Below are positions 37,645 to 44,994 of a stretch of 64,000 nt of DNA, one piece after another (the first letter of the stretch is position 1; every line of letters starts with the position of its first letter). The translations under genes and the position numbers were made by a program. Origin of the DNA: Clostridiales bacterium. GTDB taxonomy: Bacteria > Bacillota > Clostridia > TANB77 > CAG-508. A model generated the notes under the pieces. The model saw only the letters and a program-made list of their open reading frames with translations. It was not told the origin of the DNA and searched no databases. The stretch covers positions 62,001-126,000 of the forward strand of contig DQFO01000008.1 of NCBI GenBank assembly GCA_003525075.1, written 5' to 3'.

Positions 37645-38382
37645 TTACTCATATTTCACATCAACTAAATATAAACCATTTGGAGGAAGTGTTTTTCCTG
37701 CATTTTCTCTTTTTCCTTCTTTTATTATTTCTTCAATTTTTTCTGGTTCTATTTTTTCTAATCCTACTTCTACAAGTGTTCCAGCAATAATTCTAACCAT
37801 ATTATATAAAAAACCATTTCCTGTTAATTCAATATAAATTTTATCTCCATTTTGATATATTTTGGCATCATATATTGTTCTAACACTACTCTTACTGCTT
37901 GTTCCACTTGCTTTAAATGCTTTAAAATCATGTTCTCCTATAAAATATTTAACTGCTTTTTTCATCTTTTCTACATTTAGTTTTTGTGGAATATGTGTTT
38001 CTAAATATCTATATATAGCAGTTCCATATGGTGAATTATTTATTATATATCTATATGTCTTTCTTTTACAATTTAGTCTACTATGAAATCTTTCATCAAC
38101 TTCCTCTGCTTTTTTTATTACTATAGATTTTTTTAATCTTGAATTTATTGCTATAGCAAATTTTTCAATTGGAATTTGTGAATTTGTCTTAAAATTGGCT
38201 ACTTGTCCAAGAGCATGTACTCCTGCATCTGTTCTTCCAGAAGCATTTAATTCGACATCTTCACATGTTATGCTTTTTATTGCTTGTTCTATTGTTCCTT
38301 GAATATTTAATTTATTTGGCTGTTTTTGCCAGCCATTGAAATCCTTTCCATCATATTCTATTGTTAATTTTATATTTCTCAT
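37645..38382 (-). CDS. truA: tRNA pseudouridine synthase A
   Basis: TruA makes pseudouridine at positions 38-40 of the tRNA anticodon arm. The 245-residue protein has the family start (IKLTIEYDGKDFNGWQKQP), the catalytic motif SGRTDAGVHA with D52, and the C-terminal NGFLYNMVRIIAGTLVEVG motif. The length is normal. It follows cdaA by 41 bases, beyond a short hairpin, and precedes the small cysteine-tailed membrane protein gene. Confidence 0.96.
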   Translation of the reverse strand: MRNIKLTIEYDGKDFNGWQKQPNKLNIQGTIEQAIKSITCEDVELNASGRTDAGVHALGQVANFKTNSQIPIEKFAIAINSRLKKSIVIKKAEEVDERFHSRLNCKRKTYRYIINNSPYGTAIYRYLETHIPQKLNVEKMKKAVKYFIGEHDFKAFKASGTSSKSSVRTIYDAKIYQNGDKIYIELTGNGFLYNMVRIIAGTLVEVGLEKIEPEKIEEIIKEGKRENAGKTLPPNGLYLVDVKYE

Positions 38383-38408
38383 TCATTCACCCTCTAATAA
38401 AAGAAAAG

Positions 38409-38423
38409 GTGGCAACTAGCCAC
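38409..38423 (-). terminator. Short hairpin behind cdaA
   Basis: GTGGC-AACTA-GCCAC sits directly after the cdaA stop, followed on the minus strand by CTTTTCTTTT. The stem is only five to six pairs, so termination before truA may be partial. Confidence 0.45.
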
Positions 38424-39362
38424 TTATTTTTCTTTTTTCTTTTTATTTTTAAAGAAATTTCGAATATTAGTTAATACTTTTTTACTATTATTCTTTTTTT
38501 CTTCAATATTTGTAAAACGTTTTGTAACAATATTATTTATTAAAATCTTTTTTAACACATCTTCTCTTACATCTGCAATCAATGTTCCATCTTTTGCAAC
38601 AGAAACTTTTCCTGTTTCTTCTGAAACAATTATTGCAAGAGCATCAGATTCTTTTGAGATCCCAATACCAGCTCTATGTCTTGTTCCTAATTCTTTAGCA
38701 ATATCTTGATCACTTGCAAGTGGTAACATGCAAGCTGCTGCTGCTATTTTATTTTCAGTAATAACTACTGCACCATCATGTAATGGAGTATTAGGTACAA
38801 ATATATTAACAAGTAATTGAGGTGATACTTCTGAATTCATTGGTATTCCTGTTGCAATAATATCACTAAGTTTAATGTCTCTTTCTATTACAATTAATGC
38901 TCCTGTATGTGTTTTTGCAAGTTCAAATGCTGCAATTACTACTTTATATATATCTTCTTTTGTTCTAGTTATTATATCTTTATCAAATCCAAAAAATCTT
39001 GAAAACCTATTATTTCCACCTAATTGTTCTAATGCTCTCCTTATTTCTGGTTGGAAAATAATTATTACAAGTATTACTCCCCAATCCATTATCATTGATA
39101 AAATATAATTTAATATGTATAAATTTAATAATTTACTTACACCTGTTGCAACAACTAAAAATGCAATACCTTTTATTAATTGCCATGCCCTAGAGCCTTT
39201 TACAATTTTTATTAATTCATATGCAAGAAAAACAACTATTGTTATATCTAATATTAAAGATACAAATTTTATAGGATATTCTTGCAAACTCTGTATATAT
39301 GCTAAAATATTTTGTTCATAAAATGTATTGATTAAATCACCTATATTTTTCACTTTTTTCAC
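38424..39362 (-). CDS. cdaA: Membrane diadenylate cyclase CdaA (DisA_N domain)
   Basis: CdaA makes the second messenger c-di-AMP from two ATP. The 312-residue protein has three N-terminal membrane helices (about 33-50, 62-80 and 84-104), a short coiled segment (IRRALEQLG) and the DAC domain. The catalytic DGA (196-198, in LHDGAVV) and the RHR (228-230, in GTRHRAG) are intact. An extended basic C-terminal tail ends in FKNKKKKEK. In most Firmicutes cdaA is followed by cdaR (YbbR domains) and glmM. Here it is followed by truA, so the usual regulatory partners are not adjacent. Confidence 0.95.
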   Translation of the reverse strand: MKKVKNIGDLINTFYEQNILAYIQSLQEYPIKFVSLILDITIVVFLAYELIKIVKGSRAWQLIKGIAFLVVATGVSKLLNLYILNYILSMIMDWGVILVIIIFQPEIRRALEQLGGNNRFSRFFGFDKDIITRTKEDIYKVVIAAFELAKTHTGALIVIERDIKLSDIIATGIPMNSEVSPQLLVNIFVPNTPLHDGAVVITENKIAAAACMLPLASDQDIAKELGTRHRAGIGISKESDALAIIVSEETGKVSVAKDGTLIADVREDVLKKILINNIVTKRFTNIEEKKNNSKKVLTNIRNFFKNKKKKEK

Positions 39363-39397
39363 CCTTTCTTGAAGGTATTACTTATGTATTAGCATAA

Positions 39398-39553
39398 TTA
39401 TTTTTGAATTGTTGCAACAACATAATAAATACATGTTGAACATGATGCAAATACCATAAGTAAAAGCATTATAAATGCAAAAATTTTTGATACTACTTGT
39501 TTTTTATCTGATTTACTTTTTTCTTTTATAACTTTATTTTCTTTATTTTTCAT
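39398..39553 (-). CDS. Small membrane protein (DUF4044-like)
   Basis: A 51-residue reading frame starts at ATG 39553, nine bases after AAAGGA. A very basic N-terminus (KNKENKVIKEKSKSDKK) leads to one membrane helix (KIFAFIMLLLMVFASCS) that ends in a short outside tail (YYVVATIQK). The layout matches the small DUF4044-type proteins of Firmicutes, which have no known function. It sits 35 bases upstream of cdaA on the same strand and may share its transcript. Confidence 0.65.
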   Translation of the reverse strand: MKNKENKVIKEKSKSDKKQVVSKIFAFIMLLLMVFASCSTCIYYVVATIQK

Positions 39554-39619
39554 TTTTCTCTGTCCTTTCCTAATTTATATACATAATTATTATAACATAA
39601 AATATAACTTTTTCAATAG

Positions 39620-40876
39620 TTATATTTTACATATATTTTGAATTTTTTCTATTGCTTCATTTATAACATTTTCATTATTAGTATGAATATATGCTAATAT
39701 TTCATTTTCTTTAACATAATCTCCTACTTTTTTATTTAATACTATCCCTGCAGTATAATCTATATTGTCTTCTTTTCTTATTCTTCCTGCTCCTAATAAA
39801 CATGCAACTTTTCCAATATCTTCAGCATTTATATCAGAAATTATTCCAGATTTTAAGCTTGTTACAGGTATTATATATTTAGATTTTTCAAATTTGTCAA
39901 TATTATTTATATATGAAATATCTCCACCTTGATTTTGAACCATTTGAAGAAATTTTTCATATCCTTTTCCATTCACAATATTTTCTTGAATCTTTAATTT
40001 ATTTTCTTCAAGATTTTCTCCTAATCCTGCTAATTTTATCATATTAGCACCAAGTTCGAAAACAACATCTTTTAAGTCTTTAGGCATATATCCTTTTAAA
40101 AATTTTATTGCCTCTATTACTTCTAAATTGTTTCCTATTGAATATCCAAGTGGTTCATCCATTTTGGTAAGTACACATACTACTTCTCTTCCTGCAAGTT
40201 CACCAATTCTTATCATTAAATCTGCTAATTTTTGTGCATCTTCTTTATTTTTCATAAATGCACCTTTTCCTACTGTAACATCTAATACAATCTTATTAGC
40301 ACCACTTGCTATTTTTTTACTCATAATACTTGATGCAATAAGTGGTATACTTTCAACACATGATATTGTATCTCTTAATGCATATAATTTTTTGTCAGCT
40401 GGTGCTAAATTCATTGTTTGTCCTATCATACTTATTCCAATTTTTTGAACATTTAAAATAAAATCACTTATTTCAACATTTGTTTTATATCCTGGAATTG
40501 ATTCCATTTTATCTACTGTTCCTCCTGTGAATCCAAGACCTCTTCCAGACATTTTTGCAACAGGTATTCCTAATGATGCAATAAGTGGTAATAATATAAT
40601 AGAAACTTTATCTCCTACACCACCTGTACTATGTTTATCTACAATATTTTCTCCTAATGAGGATAAATCTAATATTTCTCCAGAATGAGCCATTGCTAAA
40701 CTTAAATTTGTTATTTCTTGTTCATTCATTCCATTTATATATATTGCCATAACAAGTGCTGCTGCTTGATAATCAGTTACATTTCCTATAGTATATTCTT
40801 TTATAAAATATTCTATTTCTTCTTTTGTTAATTCATTTTTATCACGTTTTTTTGCAATTATATCTAATATATTCAT
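39620..40876 (-). CDS. Pyrimidine-nucleoside (thymidine) phosphorylase
   Basis: This enzyme splits thymidine, uridine or deoxyuridine with phosphate to the free base and (deoxy)ribose 1-phosphate. The 418-residue protein shows the family's phosphate-binding segment DKHSTGGVGDKVS, the signature MSGRGLGFTGGTVDKMESIPG split over about 110-130, and the C-terminal domain with the ILAYIHTN swivelling half-barrel. Length and motifs fit the Pdp/DeoA family; specificity between thymidine-only and general pyrimidine forms is not decided. It lies directly downstream (19 bases) of the prepilin-like gene. Confidence 0.93.
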   Translation of the reverse strand: MNILDIIAKKRDKNELTKEEIEYFIKEYTIGNVTDYQAAALVMAIYINGMNEQEITNLSLAMAHSGEILDLSSLGENIVDKHSTGGVGDKVSIILLPLIASLGIPVAKMSGRGLGFTGGTVDKMESIPGYKTNVEISDFILNVQKIGISMIGQTMNLAPADKKLYALRDTISCVESIPLIASSIMSKKIASGANKIVLDVTVGKGAFMKNKEDAQKLADLMIRIGELAGREVVCVLTKMDEPLGYSIGNNLEVIEAIKFLKGYMPKDLKDVVFELGANMIKLAGLGENLEENKLKIQENIVNGKGYEKFLQMVQNQGGDISYINNIDKFEKSKYIIPVTSLKSGIISDINAEDIGKVACLLGAGRIRKEDNIDYTAGIVLNKKVGDYVKENEILAYIHTNNENVINEAIEKIQNICKI

Positions 40877-40895
40877 TAGTTTTCCTTTCTAATAA

Positions 40896-41450
40896 TTATA
40901 ATGCTTCTATTCTCTTTAATGAGTAATTTCCTAAATATCCTTTTGTATTAATTACTTCAACAATATTTGAATAGTTTGGATTCATACTATATGCAACAAT
41001 ATAATATCCATTTTCATCATTACTTTGAACATCTTTTAAGCCTAATTGGCTTAAAGTATTTGTATCTAAATAGTAATAATCAAATTTTCCTCCAACTTGT
41101 TGATAATCATCACTTATTTGTGTTTTTAATTGAATCTCTGTATTATTAGCTAATGCATCAAATTTTACCTTAATATTACTTTCTGCATTCTCTATTGGTA
41201 TTCCTTTTAAATATTGTGATTTTTTACTTATTTTTTCACTATCACTTAAATTGCTTGTTTCAAAATGGTATTTTTCTAAATCTCCCTTTACTGCTGCTTG
41301 TATTAGCAACATATTTGTTTTTAAATCTTGTAATTTTGCTTCTTTCATTGCACTATTTCCATAATACATAGTAATTGTTGCTAACATCATTAATACAACA
41401 AGCATAACTACAAGTGATAACATTGTTATTCCTTTGTCATTTTTTTTCAT
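40896..41450 (-). CDS. Prepilin-like protein (type IV pilin-type N-terminus)
   Basis: The 184-residue protein begins with a short basic leader (MKKNDKG) followed by ITMLSLVVMLVVLMMLATITMYY. This resembles the class III/IV prepilin signal, with cleavage after the glycine and a hydrophobic helix that forms the filament core. The residue at mature position 5 is Ser instead of the usual Glu. The rest is a hydrophilic globular domain. No pilus assembly ATPase, PilC or prepilin peptidase is nearby, so it is an orphan subunit. It lies between rnhB and the nucleoside phosphorylase gene, 14 bases from rnhB. It could be a pseudopilin or just a similar membrane anchor. Confidence 0.6.
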   Translation of the reverse strand: MKKNDKGITMLSLVVMLVVLMMLATITMYYGNSAMKEAKLQDLKTNMLLIQAAVKGDLEKYHFETSNLSDSEKISKKSQYLKGIPIENAESNIKVKFDALANNTEIQLKTQISDDYQQVGGKFDYYYLDTNTLSQLGLKDVQSNDENGYYIVAYSMNPNYSNIVEVINTKGYLGNYSLKRIEAL

Positions 41451-41464
41451 ATTTTTCTCCTCTT

Positions 41465-42091
41465 TTAAATAAAATGTTTTATAAATGTTTTTCTATGTAA
41501 TGGACATGCCCCATATTCTTTTAGTGCTTTTATATGTGCTACAGTTCCATAACCTTTATGTGCTACAAAACCATATTGTGGATATACTTTATCCCATTCT
41601 CTCATAATTCTATCCCTTGTAACTTTTGCAATAATAGATGCCGCTGCTATAGAATAACATTTAGCATCCCCTTTTATTATTGATTCATATTTTGTTCCTA
41701 ATGTATCTATATTATTTAATGCATCTACTATTATTAAATCTGGTTTTTGAGTTAGTTCTTGCAAAGATATAGTTAATCCTTTTTTTGTAGCATTTAATAT
41801 ATTTATTTCATCTATTTCATCTTGTCCTATTATTCCAACTCCATAACTAATTGCTTCTGATAAAATCAAATCATATAATTTTTCTCTTTTCTTCTCTGAA
41901 ACTTTTTTAGAATCATTTACCCCTTCAATCATAGAGTTTTCAGGCATTATAACACTTGCAACAACTACAGGTCCTGCTAATGGTCCTCTTCCTGCCTCGT
42001 CAATTCCACATATATATTTATATCCCTTACTTCTTAATTCACATTCATATTGTTTTAAATTTATTAATCTTTGTTCTTCTTTTTCTTTCAT
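41465..42091 (-). CDS. rnhB: Ribonuclease HII
   Basis: RNase HII removes ribonucleotides and RNA primers from RNA-DNA hybrids. The 208-residue protein has the opening motif ICGIDEAGRGPLAGPVV with metal-binding D31 and E32, a further DALNNID aspartate, and AASIIAKVTRD with the late catalytic aspartate. The C-terminus has HKGYGTVAHIKAL. All are standard for RnhB, and the length is normal. It heads a short minus-strand run with the prepilin-like gene and the nucleoside phosphorylase gene. Confidence 0.96.
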   Translation of the reverse strand: MKEKEEQRLINLKQYECELRSKGYKYICGIDEAGRGPLAGPVVVASVIMPENSMIEGVNDSKKVSEKKREKLYDLILSEAISYGVGIIGQDEIDEINILNATKKGLTISLQELTQKPDLIIVDALNNIDTLGTKYESIIKGDAKCYSIAAASIIAKVTRDRIMREWDKVYPQYGFVAHKGYGTVAHIKALKEYGACPLHRKTFIKHFI

Positions 42092-42191
42092 TTTTGCACC
42101 TTTTTTATGAAATTTTATATTTCAATTCTACAATAATTCAACAAAAATATCAATATAAATACAAAATAATTTTACTTGCTTTTCACAGAAC

Positions 42192-42219
42192 TTTCACAAT
42201 AATTGTGTATCCTTATAAT
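42192..42219 (+). promoter_or_regulatory. htrA promoter with a CACAAT-A-ATTGTG dyad
   Basis: A good TATAAT (42214-42219) lies about 23 bases before ATG 42242. A weak TTTCAC (42192-42197) sits 16 bases upstream of it. Between them is the symmetric CACAAT-A-ATTGTG, a possible operator covering the spacer. Regulation by this site is a guess. Confidence 0.45.
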
Positions 42220-42241
42220 GAACAAAAAGGAGGTCTTCATT

Positions 42242-43504
42242 ATGGAAGAAGAAAATAATAATAATTTTGAAGTGATTTCTAGCAAAACTTCAAATGCAAA
42301 TTTCAAACAAAATAAGCAAAGCAAACAAAATAGTTTTGGAAAAACAGTATTAATACCATTTGCTAGTGGTATTGTTGGTTGTTCTCTTGTATTAGGAACA
42401 TGTTTTGGAATTCCATCTATAAAAGAAAAATTAGTTGGAAAACAATCATCAACAGTCCAAACATCTACACAAACTGCTTCTGGAACAACATCAAATTTGG
42501 TTTCATTATCAAATTTTTCAAATACAGCTGTATTTGCATCAAATAAAATTTTACCATCAATTGTTGGCATAGAAGTTTCTTATACTGTAACTTCAAATTC
42601 AATTGGATCATTTTTTGGATACAGTCAACCTCAAAATTCAACTGCAACAGCAACTGGTTCAGGAATAATTATTAGTGAGGATGGTTATATTGTAACAAAC
42701 AATCACGTTGTTGATAGTACTTCATCAAATTCATATTATGAATTATCAAAAGCAACATCAATAAAAATAAAATTAAATAGTGATACATATGGAGATGATG
42801 CAACATATGATGCCACTGTTGTTGGTCAAGATTCACAAACTGACTTAGCTGTATTAAAAATAGAAAAAACAGGTTTAACTGCAGCAGAATTTGCAGATTC
42901 TGATCAAGCTGTTGTTGGTGAATTTGTTATGGCTGTTGGTAGTCCTCTTGGATTAGATACAACAGTTACACAAGGTATTGTTAGTGCTGTTAATAGAGAA
43001 GTTGAATCTGATGGAACAAAATATACTTGTATCCAGACAGATGCTGCAATAAACTCTGGAAACAGTGGAGGTGCTTTAATAAATAGTGATGGTAAAGTAA
43101 TTGGAATAAATACTTTAAAATTATCAGGAACAGGTGTTGAAGGAATCGGTTTTGCCATTCCAATTAACTCAGCTACAGATGTAATTAATCAATTAAAAGA
43201 TCATCAAAAAGTATTAAGACCTTATATAGGTATTACAGGAATTAATCTTGATGAACAAACTGCAAAAAGATATAAACTAGAAGTTGGCGTATATATAAAA
43301 AGCATTGAAGATTTTTCACCTGCAGAAAAAGCTGGTTTAAAAGCTGGAGATGTAATAGTGAAAGCTGAAGGAAAGTCTATCACTACAAAGGATGAATTAA
43401 ATGAAATCAAAAATTCACATCAAATTGGAGATACTATAACTTTAACTGTTAATAGAAATGGTAGTGATAAAGATATTACTGTAACACTTGAAGAAACACC
43501 TTAA
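42242..43504 (+). CDS. Membrane-anchored HtrA/DegP-type serine protease
   Basis: The start is ATG 42242, eight bases after AAAAAGGAGG. The 420-residue product has a cytoplasmic Asn/Gln-rich head, one membrane helix (about 36-55) and a serine-rich linker. The trypsin-like domain has the triad H155 (TNNHVVDS), D201 (TDLAVLKI) and S275 (NSGNSGGALIN). One C-terminal PDZ domain follows (about 318-415, YIGITGI and AGLKAGDVIVKAEG). HtrA proteases degrade misfolded proteins at the outer face of the membrane. It is monocistronic, and the next terminator lies 136 bases downstream. Confidence 0.93.
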   Translation: MEEENNNNFEVISSKTSNANFKQNKQSKQNSFGKTVLIPFASGIVGCSLVLGTCFGIPSIKEKLVGKQSSTVQTSTQTASGTTSNLVSLSNFSNTAVFASNKILPSIVGIEVSYTVTSNSIGSFFGYSQPQNSTATATGSGIIISEDGYIVTNNHVVDSTSSNSYYELSKATSIKIKLNSDTYGDDATYDATVVGQDSQTDLAVLKIEKTGLTAAEFADSDQAVVGEFVMAVGSPLGLDTTVTQGIVSAVNREVESDGTKYTCIQTDAAINSGNSGGALINSDGKVIGINTLKLSGTGVEGIGFAIPINSATDVINQLKDHQKVLRPYIGITGINLDEQTAKRYKLEVGVYIKSIEDFSPAEKAGLKAGDVIVKAEGKSITTKDELNEIKNSHQIGDTITLTVNRNGSDKDITVTLEETP

Positions 43505-43639
43505 TTCTTAATATAAAATTAATAATTAATTATCAATTTTTCACTTTTAATTCACACAATGAACAAAATTAATTGATATATTATAAGCATAGTCAGTAAA
43601 CAAAACTGATTACAACAAACATCCCCTTTTATTTTCGAA

Positions 43640-43666
43640 AGACCTAAGTTTAAACTTAGGTCTCAT
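43640..43666 (+). terminator. Intrinsic terminator downstream of htrA
   Basis: AGACCTAAG and CTTAGGTCT form a perfect 9-bp stem around TTTAAA, followed by CATTTTTAT. The 136 bases between the htrA stop and this stem show no open frame. They carry a TATTATAAG-like box near 43580, so a short RNA there is possible but unproven. Confidence 0.75.
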
Positions 43667-43710
43667 TTTTATATAAAAATAAAAAAAGATAGATATATAA
43701 AATATCCATC

Positions 43711-44589
43711 TTACATTATTATTATATCTTTCTCATTTGTGTTGCTTTTATTTCCATATGCAAATATTACATAAATAACATTATCTTCACCTATAAAATA
43801 TTCTGATATATTATCAAGCTTATATATATCACTACTTGAATTTCTTGGATAAACTTGGTAACCTAATTGTGCAAGTTCATTTACTTTACTTTCAACACTT
43901 TTTATTTCTGATCTTATTTTATTTCCAGCATCTTGTCTTGAAATATTTTTTAGATTTAACAAATCTTCAAATGTAACTTTCTTTTGAGTAAGTAAATTAT
44001 AATTATATGTTTGTATAATTTCTCTTTGAGTATTTTCTCCTTCTTTTAATGTTGATCTAACTACTAAAGATAATATATCATTTGTAACATATGCACAATA
44101 TTCAACATTATATATAATATTTTGACTTTGTGTACTTAATATAGATTTTGCTTTTTGCTCAAATGTATCTTTTATATCTTGATTAAAACCTTCTATTACT
44201 GTATTTTTTATGTTTATATATGGAATATTTACATCTAAATTATAATCACTTACTTTATTACTTTTATTTGAATATCCTGTATATACAATTTGTTGTGACT
44301 CATCTATTCTATCTATTTTGTATCCAGAATTTTTCAAATAATTTACTTGGTTTTTAAATATATTATCAAAATCTTCTTTATATCTTTGCAATATACTTGT
44401 ATCTATTTCTGGCTCTTTATCTGGTAAGTTTTTTACAATTTGAATTATACCTGTTGCAACTACCGCTACTATACATACTGCTATAATTATTATATACATC
44501 ATTTTTAATTTTTTATTTTTTTCTCTTTCATCTTCTAATCTTATATTCATATTTTTCTTTTTGTTATTATCTAACAATTCTCCTTTCAT
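43711..44589 (-). CDS. Membrane-anchored RsiV/PdaC-like protein (DUF4163/DUF3298 type)
   Basis: The 292-residue protein has a charged cytoplasmic head (1-29), one membrane helix (about 30-50) and an extracellular domain. The first part of that domain (NIPYINIKNTVIEGFNQDI) and the later part (LLTQKKVTFEDLLNLK and a C-terminal FIGEDNVIYVIFAYG) resemble the paired DUF4163/DUF3298 domains. These occur in RsiV anti-sigma factors and PdaC deacetylases. No catalytic deacetylase domain and no adjacent ECF sigma gene are present, so the role is open. The start is uncertain: ATG 44589 has no ribosome binding site, and AAAGGAG falls just after it, only two bases before an in-frame TTG at 44577. Confidence 0.55.
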   Translation of the reverse strand: MKGELLDNNKKKNMNIRLEDEREKNKKLKMMYIIIIAVCIVAVVATGIIQIVKNLPDKEPEIDTSILQRYKEDFDNIFKNQVNYLKNSGYKIDRIDESQQIVYTGYSNKSNKVSDYNLDVNIPYINIKNTVIEGFNQDIKDTFEQKAKSILSTQSQNIIYNVEYCAYVTNDILSLVVRSTLKEGENTQREIIQTYNYNLLTQKKVTFEDLLNLKNISRQDAGNKIRSEIKSVESKVNELAQLGYQVYPRNSSSDIYKLDNISEYFIGEDNVIYVIFAYGNKSNTNEKDIIIM

Positions 44590-44609
44590 TTGTAGTTTAT
44601 ATATAAATC

Positions 44610-44897
44610 TTATACTATTAATTTATCATTGTCAATAGTTAAATAATGATTTTTTTCATATTTAGCTTTTGTTGCTAATCCTCCTCTTATATGCCTTTCA
44701 GCTTTATTTTCATCAAGAATTTTTCTTACTTCTTTGGCTAATATTGGATTTATCTTTTCTAATCTTTCAGTAACATCTTTGTGTACAGTACTTTTACTTA
44801 TTCCAAATTTTTTTGCTGTTCCTCTAACTGTATCTTTCGAATCTATTATATATTGTGCTAATTTTCTTGCACGTTCATCTATCATAACATTTTTCAC
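44610..44897 (-). CDS. spoIIID: Sporulation transcription factor SpoIIID
   Basis: The start is GTG 44897, eight bases after GGGGG; the product is 95 residues. It matches SpoIIID, the mother-cell regulator that acts after sigma-E and tunes the switch to sigma-K. The helix-turn-helix is VRGTAKKFGISKSTVHKDVTERL, followed by NPILAKEV and the basic RHIRGGLATKAKYEK helix, the second DNA-contacting part in the Bacillus protein. This is strong evidence that the organism belongs to an endospore-forming lineage. The leader carries a 10-bp dyad next to the ribosome binding site. Confidence 0.95.
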   Translation of the reverse strand: MKNVMIDERARKLAQYIIDSKDTVRGTAKKFGISKSTVHKDVTERLEKINPILAKEVRKILDENKAERHIRGGLATKAKYEKNHYLTIDNDKLIV

Positions 44898-44911
44898 CTG
44901 TACAACCCCCA

Positions 44912-44944
44912 ATAAGAATACTTTTTGTTTAATTGTATTCTTAT
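44912..44944 (-). promoter_or_regulatory. Perfect 10-bp dyad in the spoIIID control region
   Basis: ATAAGAATAC (44912-44921) and GTATTCTTAT (44935-44944) are exact inverted repeats spaced by 13 bases, directly upstream of the GGGGG ribosome binding site of spoIIID. On the minus strand the dyad includes AATACAATT, which resembles a sigma-E -10 box (CATACAAT). It could be an operator or, if transcribed, a hairpin beside the ribosome binding site. Confidence 0.5.
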
Positions 44945-44962
44945 CTTAAGATTTTAGAACAG

Positions 44963-44992
44963 AAAAAGTACTTACAAATGTAAGTACTTTTT
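44963..44992 (-). terminator. Terminator of the DnaB-like ATPase gene
   Basis: AAAAAGTACTTACA (44963-44976) pairs perfectly with TGTAAGTACTTTTT (44979-44992) around two bases. It immediately follows the stop at 44995. Confidence 0.88.
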
Positions 44993-44994
44993 CA

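Noticed and set aside
42172..42570. Minus-strand 132-codon frame over the htrA start
   Set aside because: It overlaps the htrA promoter, has no ribosome binding site and is antisense to a clear protease gene.
43505..43710. A small gene between htrA and the RsiV-like gene
   Set aside because: No open frame with a ribosome binding site; only a TATTATAAG-like box and the terminator, too little to call an RNA gene.
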